Shown here in pieces: positions 44,031 to 46,950 of a DNA stretch of 46,950 nt. The stretch is from Candidatus Saccharibacteria bacterium UBA669 (GTDB lineage Bacteria; Patescibacteriota; Saccharimonadia; Saccharimonadales; Saccharimonadaceae): positions 4,004 through 50,953 of the forward strand of contig DBNP01000030.1 in the NCBI GenBank assembly GCA_002299795.1, given 5' to 3'. A program made the translations under genes and the position numbers. The notes below the pieces were generated by a model. It worked only from the letters and a program-made list of their open reading frames with translations. It made no database searches and was not told the origin of the DNA. How positions within the stretch are numbered: position 1 is the stretch's first letter; every line of letters begins with the position of its first letter.

Positions 44031-44036
44031 AGTATA
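44031..44036 (-). promoter_or_regulatory. -10 box of the VIT gene
   Basis: TATACT on the minus strand, 6 nt before ATG 44024. Confidence 0.5.
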
Positions 44037-44069
44037 CCGCCTGACATTCAAAATGTATCTTGCTTATGA

Positions 44070-44136
44070 TTGCAATATATTTGACTTAATGTAAAATACA
44101 TAGCAATTAACATTTTGCGTGTATACGCGAGGAGAT
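44070..44136 (+). promoter_or_regulatory. Promoter and RBS of the surface-protein gene
   Basis: -35 TTGCAA (44070-44075), 16-bp spacer, -10 TAAAAT (44092-44097), then a leader of roughly 40 nt with GAGGAG before ATG 44144: a conventional leadered start, unlike most neighbours. Confidence 0.5.
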
Positions 44137-44143
44137 TTACTAC

Positions 44144-46405
44144 ATGTTTCAGGGCATTATACGGAGGGCTCGCCTTGGTGCGGCAGTTGGATTACTGCTA
44201 TGCGCACAGTTGGTACAAATTGCCTCACCACTTATTCCAACGGCCAGCGCAGCTGATACGTTTCCAATTCCGCTGCCAGGTACAGATCCTATTAGCAGCG
44301 TACAGGTCTGCCATGCAACGACAAGCGACGCAAACCCCTACAACTCAGTTACCGTCTCAGTCAGTTCGGCCGACCCGACCGCAGGACACGGTGATCACAT
44401 CGGCCCCGTCTGGGACCCTACACTTAAGAAACAGCACATTGAATGGGGAGACATCATTCCTCCGTTTTACTACACATACAACGGCCAGGTGCTTTACTTC
44501 GCTGGTATGAACTGGGATAAGGACGCCCAGATATTCTGGCAATATGGCTGTGATATCACCAAAATCCCCGTCGCTCCCTCAACCGTTGCCGTAAGCACCG
44601 AGCCATGCGTACTGTTCTCTGGTGGTGTTGATTCAGTCACGGTTCACATCGAGAATACCAACGACGTATATGACGATACGATCACCTATACAGTGACGAT
44701 TGCAGGGCAGACTCAAAGCCATGCTATCGCCGACGATAGCTCGTATGACTTTGTGTTCGCCGGACTCACGCCAGGGACCTACACTGTCAGTGTGGTTATG
44801 GCTGGAGATGCGCATAGTGAAGGTATTACCTACACCACCTCAATGCAGGCTACTGTAGGAAGCTGCCCGGTTGCACAGCAAGCAACGACTCCACCCGCAC
44901 CAACAAAGGACCCATGTGGCCTCAATAATATTGTTTGGAATATCGCTGCAAGTGGCGAGACTACTGAATACACTTGGGTAATCAACGCGGCCAACCAGCT
45001 TGTCTACACCGCAAAACAAGGCTATTACTTCATGGTGAATGGCCAGCAAGTATCGACCATTAGCTACGATCTACCCGCAGACTCTGGTGAGCTATGTGGT
45101 GCGACCCTACCAACTCCTCCAGCACCAGTCGACCCATGTGGACAGGGCAATGCCTATTGGGGCACACCGCTGCCAGCAGGTACAAGCGAGTACACCTGGG
45201 AGCTACGCACGATGGCTGACGGCGTCCACCTCTACGCAGTCACTACCGCTAACTATACTTTTCCCAACAATGAACGCGAGTATGACTTTGGCCTCGCCAA
45301 GGACAGTGGCGCTATGTGCCCAATCCCAGTACCTACCCAGCCAACCTGTACGACACCGGGCAGTGTCACGGTTGCAGACCCGGGCGACGGATTTAGCTAC
45401 TACTTCACCGTCACAGTTGGTATGCAGACGACCACTTATGCAGCTGGCGACGTTGCTGGCGGCATTCTCCAGGGCTCAACCGTCGTAGTCAACCTCTACC
45501 GCGCTGGTGTTGCTGGGGGCACGCTCATCACAACAACAGTCTATGAAGTTCCCCTACTTTCCTGCATCACCATTCCACCAACTCCAGAAGTAAACGATCC
45601 ATGCGGTATCGACAACGCAAGCTGGGTCACCCCTGGCGACACCACAGAAATTACCTGGGAGATTGTCAATGATGAGCTTATCGCAACCGCCCATGGCAGC
45701 TTATTCACCGACGGTAAAGCAACCCACAACTACGGGATAGCCCGAGATGGCAACGTACTCTGTACGCCACTCTCACCGACTATCAATCCGATTTGTGGAC
45801 TCGCACCCAACGATACCATCGAGATTCCAACTATTACCGATCCAAGCACTGCGCACTTCCACTATGGCGACATCAGTACGATCTTCAACGACGACGGTAC
45901 TGTCACCTACACCGTATCGGCAATCGCTGATGAAGGCTATAGCTTTGAGAATGAGCAAGGCACTGAGATTACCTGGACGTTTGAAGAATCAACCGAACCA
46001 TGTGATATGCCAGCCATTTCTTGGAAGCTACCAACCTGCCTAGACGGCACACAGTCTGTAACTGTCATCTACGATACTGAAAAATACCTCTACACCATTA
46101 GCAAAGATGGCGGCGAGGAAGTCACGCTTGCAAGCGGAACAACTACTCTTGCAACTGGCGCCTACACCATCCGCGCCTATGAGCTCTGGTATACCGACCC
46201 TGATCTTGGACCAGTCTACTGGACTGAACCATCTCAGGAAGAGTCACGCACTATTCTAGCTGCAAACGGCTGTGGTGGGCTCCTGCCAACACCAGCCGAG
46301 CTACCTCACACTGGTGGCAGCATGGACGGCGTACTCGTTGCGCTCGTCGCAGCAATCGCCACCTACGGCGCTGTCTACTTTGCTCAGCCACGTCGACAGA
46401 ACTAA
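44144..46405 (+). CDS. Sortase-anchored (LPHTG) repeat surface protein
   Basis: A 753-aa secreted wall protein. Signal peptide 1-36 (RR-basic, hydrophobic core, cleavage ASA|AD); a unique N-terminal domain (VCHATTSDANPYNSVTVSV; GHGDHIGP); Ig-like beta region around 150-240; then at least three to four repeats of roughly 65-75 residues starting near 256, 330, 485 and 550, each opening with DPCG (or NPICG) and closing in a Cys after D(S)GxLC, so each may hold a disulfide. C-terminal LPHTG (720-724), hydrophobic helix and basic PRRQN form a sortase sorting signal. Probably an adhesin; sortase itself is not in the window. A strong terminator follows. Confidence 0.93.
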   Translation: MFQGIIRRARLGAAVGLLLCAQLVQIASPLIPTASAADTFPIPLPGTDPISSVQVCHATTSDANPYNSVTVSVSSADPTAGHGDHIGPVWDPTLKKQHIEWGDIIPPFYYTYNGQVLYFAGMNWDKDAQIFWQYGCDITKIPVAPSTVAVSTEPCVLFSGGVDSVTVHIENTNDVYDDTITYTVTIAGQTQSHAIADDSSYDFVFAGLTPGTYTVSVVMAGDAHSEGITYTTSMQATVGSCPVAQQATTPPAPTKDPCGLNNIVWNIAASGETTEYTWVINAANQLVYTAKQGYYFMVNGQQVSTISYDLPADSGELCGATLPTPPAPVDPCGQGNAYWGTPLPAGTSEYTWELRTMADGVHLYAVTTANYTFPNNEREYDFGLAKDSGAMCPIPVPTQPTCTTPGSVTVADPGDGFSYYFTVTVGMQTTTYAAGDVAGGILQGSTVVVNLYRAGVAGGTLITTTVYEVPLLSCITIPPTPEVNDPCGIDNASWVTPGDTTEITWEIVNDELIATAHGSLFTDGKATHNYGIARDGNVLCTPLSPTINPICGLAPNDTIEIPTITDPSTAHFHYGDISTIFNDDGTVTYTVSAIADEGYSFENEQGTEITWTFEESTEPCDMPAISWKLPTCLDGTQSVTVIYDTEKYLYTISKDGGEEVTLASGTTTLATGAYTIRAYELWYTDPDLGPVYWTEPSQEESRTILAANGCGGLLPTPAELPHTGGSMDGVLVALVAAIATYGAVYFAQPRRQN

Positions 46406-46448
46406 TCGTCGACGCGTGGACATCCACCAGCTATAGAAGCACTGCAGG

Positions 46449-46481
46449 AAAGACCCATCCTTATGCGGGATGGGTCTTTTT
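46449..46481 (+). terminator. Intrinsic terminator after the LPHTG gene
   Basis: Twelve-bp perfect stem (AAAGACCCATCC / GGATGGGTCTTT), 7-nt loop, followed by TTTTT. Confidence 0.93.
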
Positions 46482-46862
46482 GGTGGGCAATTCGGGCCAC
46501 ACGCCATACGGCTCGCCACCAGGAAGGCGGTCGGCACAAGCCTCCCTATCTCCGTTCGCAATGGGTCAAGAGCAAGCTCTTGCTTCCATTCCTCGCTTTA
46601 CGAACCCTACGGGTTCAGTCTCGAAGAGACTACCAAAGTAAATACCCCTGCGTAGAACAGGGGTATTTACTTTGGTGATCCCACCGGGAATCGCCCACAT
46701 TCTGCGGGCCCGAAAGTCAGGCAGATGAGCATAGCTCATCTGTGACATTTCCTTGCGAACTGCCGACAGGCAGTTCTCACCCGGATTGGGCAATCCGGGC
46801 CACATCTCGCAAAGATCACCACGCAAACACCCCTGTATAACACAGGGGCGCTTACGTGGTGA
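46482..46862. other. Dense hairpin array, nature unknown
   Basis: About 380 bp without a convincing ORF. Perfect small stems: 46567-46572/46577-46582 (enclosed by AATGG/CCATT), 46602-46607/46611-46616, 46617-46622/46626-46631, 46722-46730/46734-46742, 46757-46764/46769-46776, 46780-46788/46791-46799. Two long stems with a shared CCCCTG/CAGGGG core and 7-nt loops: 46633-46650/46658-46675 (18 bp perfect) and 46816-46835/46843-46862. The second has three mismatches on the plus strand that all become G-U pairs on the minus strand. It could be a structured RNA, a palindrome-rich repeat or a leader region; no known riboswitch or RNA class was recognised. Confidence 0.6.
46633..46675. repeat. 18-bp perfect inverted repeat, 7-nt loop
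   Basis: CCAAAGTAAATACCCCTG and its exact reverse complement around CGTAGAA. No T-tract follows, so it is not a plain terminator. It shares the ACCCCTG core and the flanking GGTGA with the hairpin at 46816-46862. Confidence 0.9.
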
Positions 46863-46950
46863 CCCACGTTGACCAAACATGGAACTCGTTACTTGAGGGC
46901 TTAGAGCGCATTGATGCTGCTATGGAAGACTATATTTCTAACGGTAACGG
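46856..46950 (+). CDS. Possible start of a CDS running off the right edge
   Basis: An open frame from GTG 46856/46859 (or ATG 46922) to the window end reads VVTHVDQTWNSLLEG then LERIDAAMEDYISNGNG, with a natural amphipathic helix pattern. The frame has no stop after 46840. Family not recognised, too short to judge, and the end of the second long hairpin covers its likely start. Confidence 0.3.
   Translation, partial: MVTHVDQTWNSLLEGLERIDAAMEDYISNGN

Noticed and set aside
46482..46862. T-box, SAM, RNase P RNA, tmRNA or SRP RNA identity for the hairpin region
   Set aside because: The diagnostic sequences I know for these (T-box UGGNACC context, RNase P GAGGAAAGUCC, tmRNA tRNA-like end, SRP GGAA-rich domain) are not present on either strand.
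46566..46880. 104-aa minus-strand ORF across the hairpin array
   Set aside because: Sequence is dominated by palindromes, with no domain or convincing RBS for the full frame; the reading is more easily explained as a by-product of inverted repeats. It cannot be fully excluded.
1..46950. UGA recoding to glycine as in Gracilibacteria/Absconditabacteria
   Set aside because: TGA ends fur-like, DUF218 and ksgA genes at overlapping junctions, and conserved proteins have no in-frame TGA.
1..46950. tRNA or rRNA genes, insertion sequences, integrases, prophage
   Set aside because: No cloverleaf with a GTTCGA-type loop, no rRNA-like stretch, and no transposase or integrase motifs were noticed by eye; a tRNAscan and ISfinder search would be decisive.

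Overview
The window looks like a chromosomal segment of a Saccharibacterium (TM7, Patescibacteria/CPR), close in style to the environmental, balanced-GC Saccharimonas type. This is inferred from gene content, because there is no rRNA or other formal marker here. The reasons are: a short AlaRS without its C-terminal domain; an FtsA/PilM-like ATPase next to a baseplate-J-like membrane protein; two prepilin-type genes; a sortase-type LPHTG surface protein; Rpf-like and LysM/CHAP wall enzymes of Gram-positive flavour; and many first-in-operon genes whose start codon lies only 6-9 nt after a TATAAT-like box, i.e. probable leaderless transcripts. TGA is used as a stop at several gene junctions, so the code is standard and not that of Gracilibacteria.

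Layout. 1-1304: 5' part of a prepilin fused to BspA/DUF285 repeats (minus, runs off the left edge). 1322-6542: uvrC, a Fur-family repressor coupled to thioredoxin, trhO, and a divergent ABC exporter. 6648-11133: ribosomal protein L25, a DedA membrane protein, uvrA. 11249-14225: a small two-helix membrane protein, exonuclease I (sbcB), obg. 14293-20304: an envelope/division block (LysM-CHAP hydrolase, mltG, ruvX, baseplate-J-like membrane protein, FtsA/PilM-like ATPase). 20387-26207: an orphan acidic protein, alaS, a small charged protein, and the operon iscS-DUF218-mnmA (sulfur relay to tRNA U34). 26218-32601: metG-tatD plus two small unknowns, a second prepilin, and rpf-ksgA-pgeF; this keeps, in altered order, the metG/tatD/rpf/ksgA neighbourhood known from Gram-positive bacteria. 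32668-34770: uvrD/pcrA. 34803-39452: lower glycolysis pyk-pgk-tpiA plus a tail-anchored low-complexity protein. 39486-43246: a GH5 exo-1,3-beta-glucanase-like enzyme and a MacB/FtsX-type ABC transporter. 43305-44024: VIT1/CCC1 metal transporter. 44144-46405: repeat-bearing LPHTG surface protein with a strong terminator. 46482-46862: a dense array of small perfect hairpins and two long ones, of unknown nature, with a possible CDS starting at the right edge.

Together the genes combine core housekeeping (excision repair, translation fidelity, tRNA U34 modification, energy-yielding glycolysis) with a large investment in surface display and peptidoglycan remodelling. That fits a small episymbiont that must attach to and act on an actinobacterial host; the host relationship is inference. 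The most novel items are the prepilin-LRR fusion, the hairpin array at 46482-46862, the baseplate-J/FtsA-like/MltG block, the intracellular-looking GH5, and the consistent leaderless promoter architecture.
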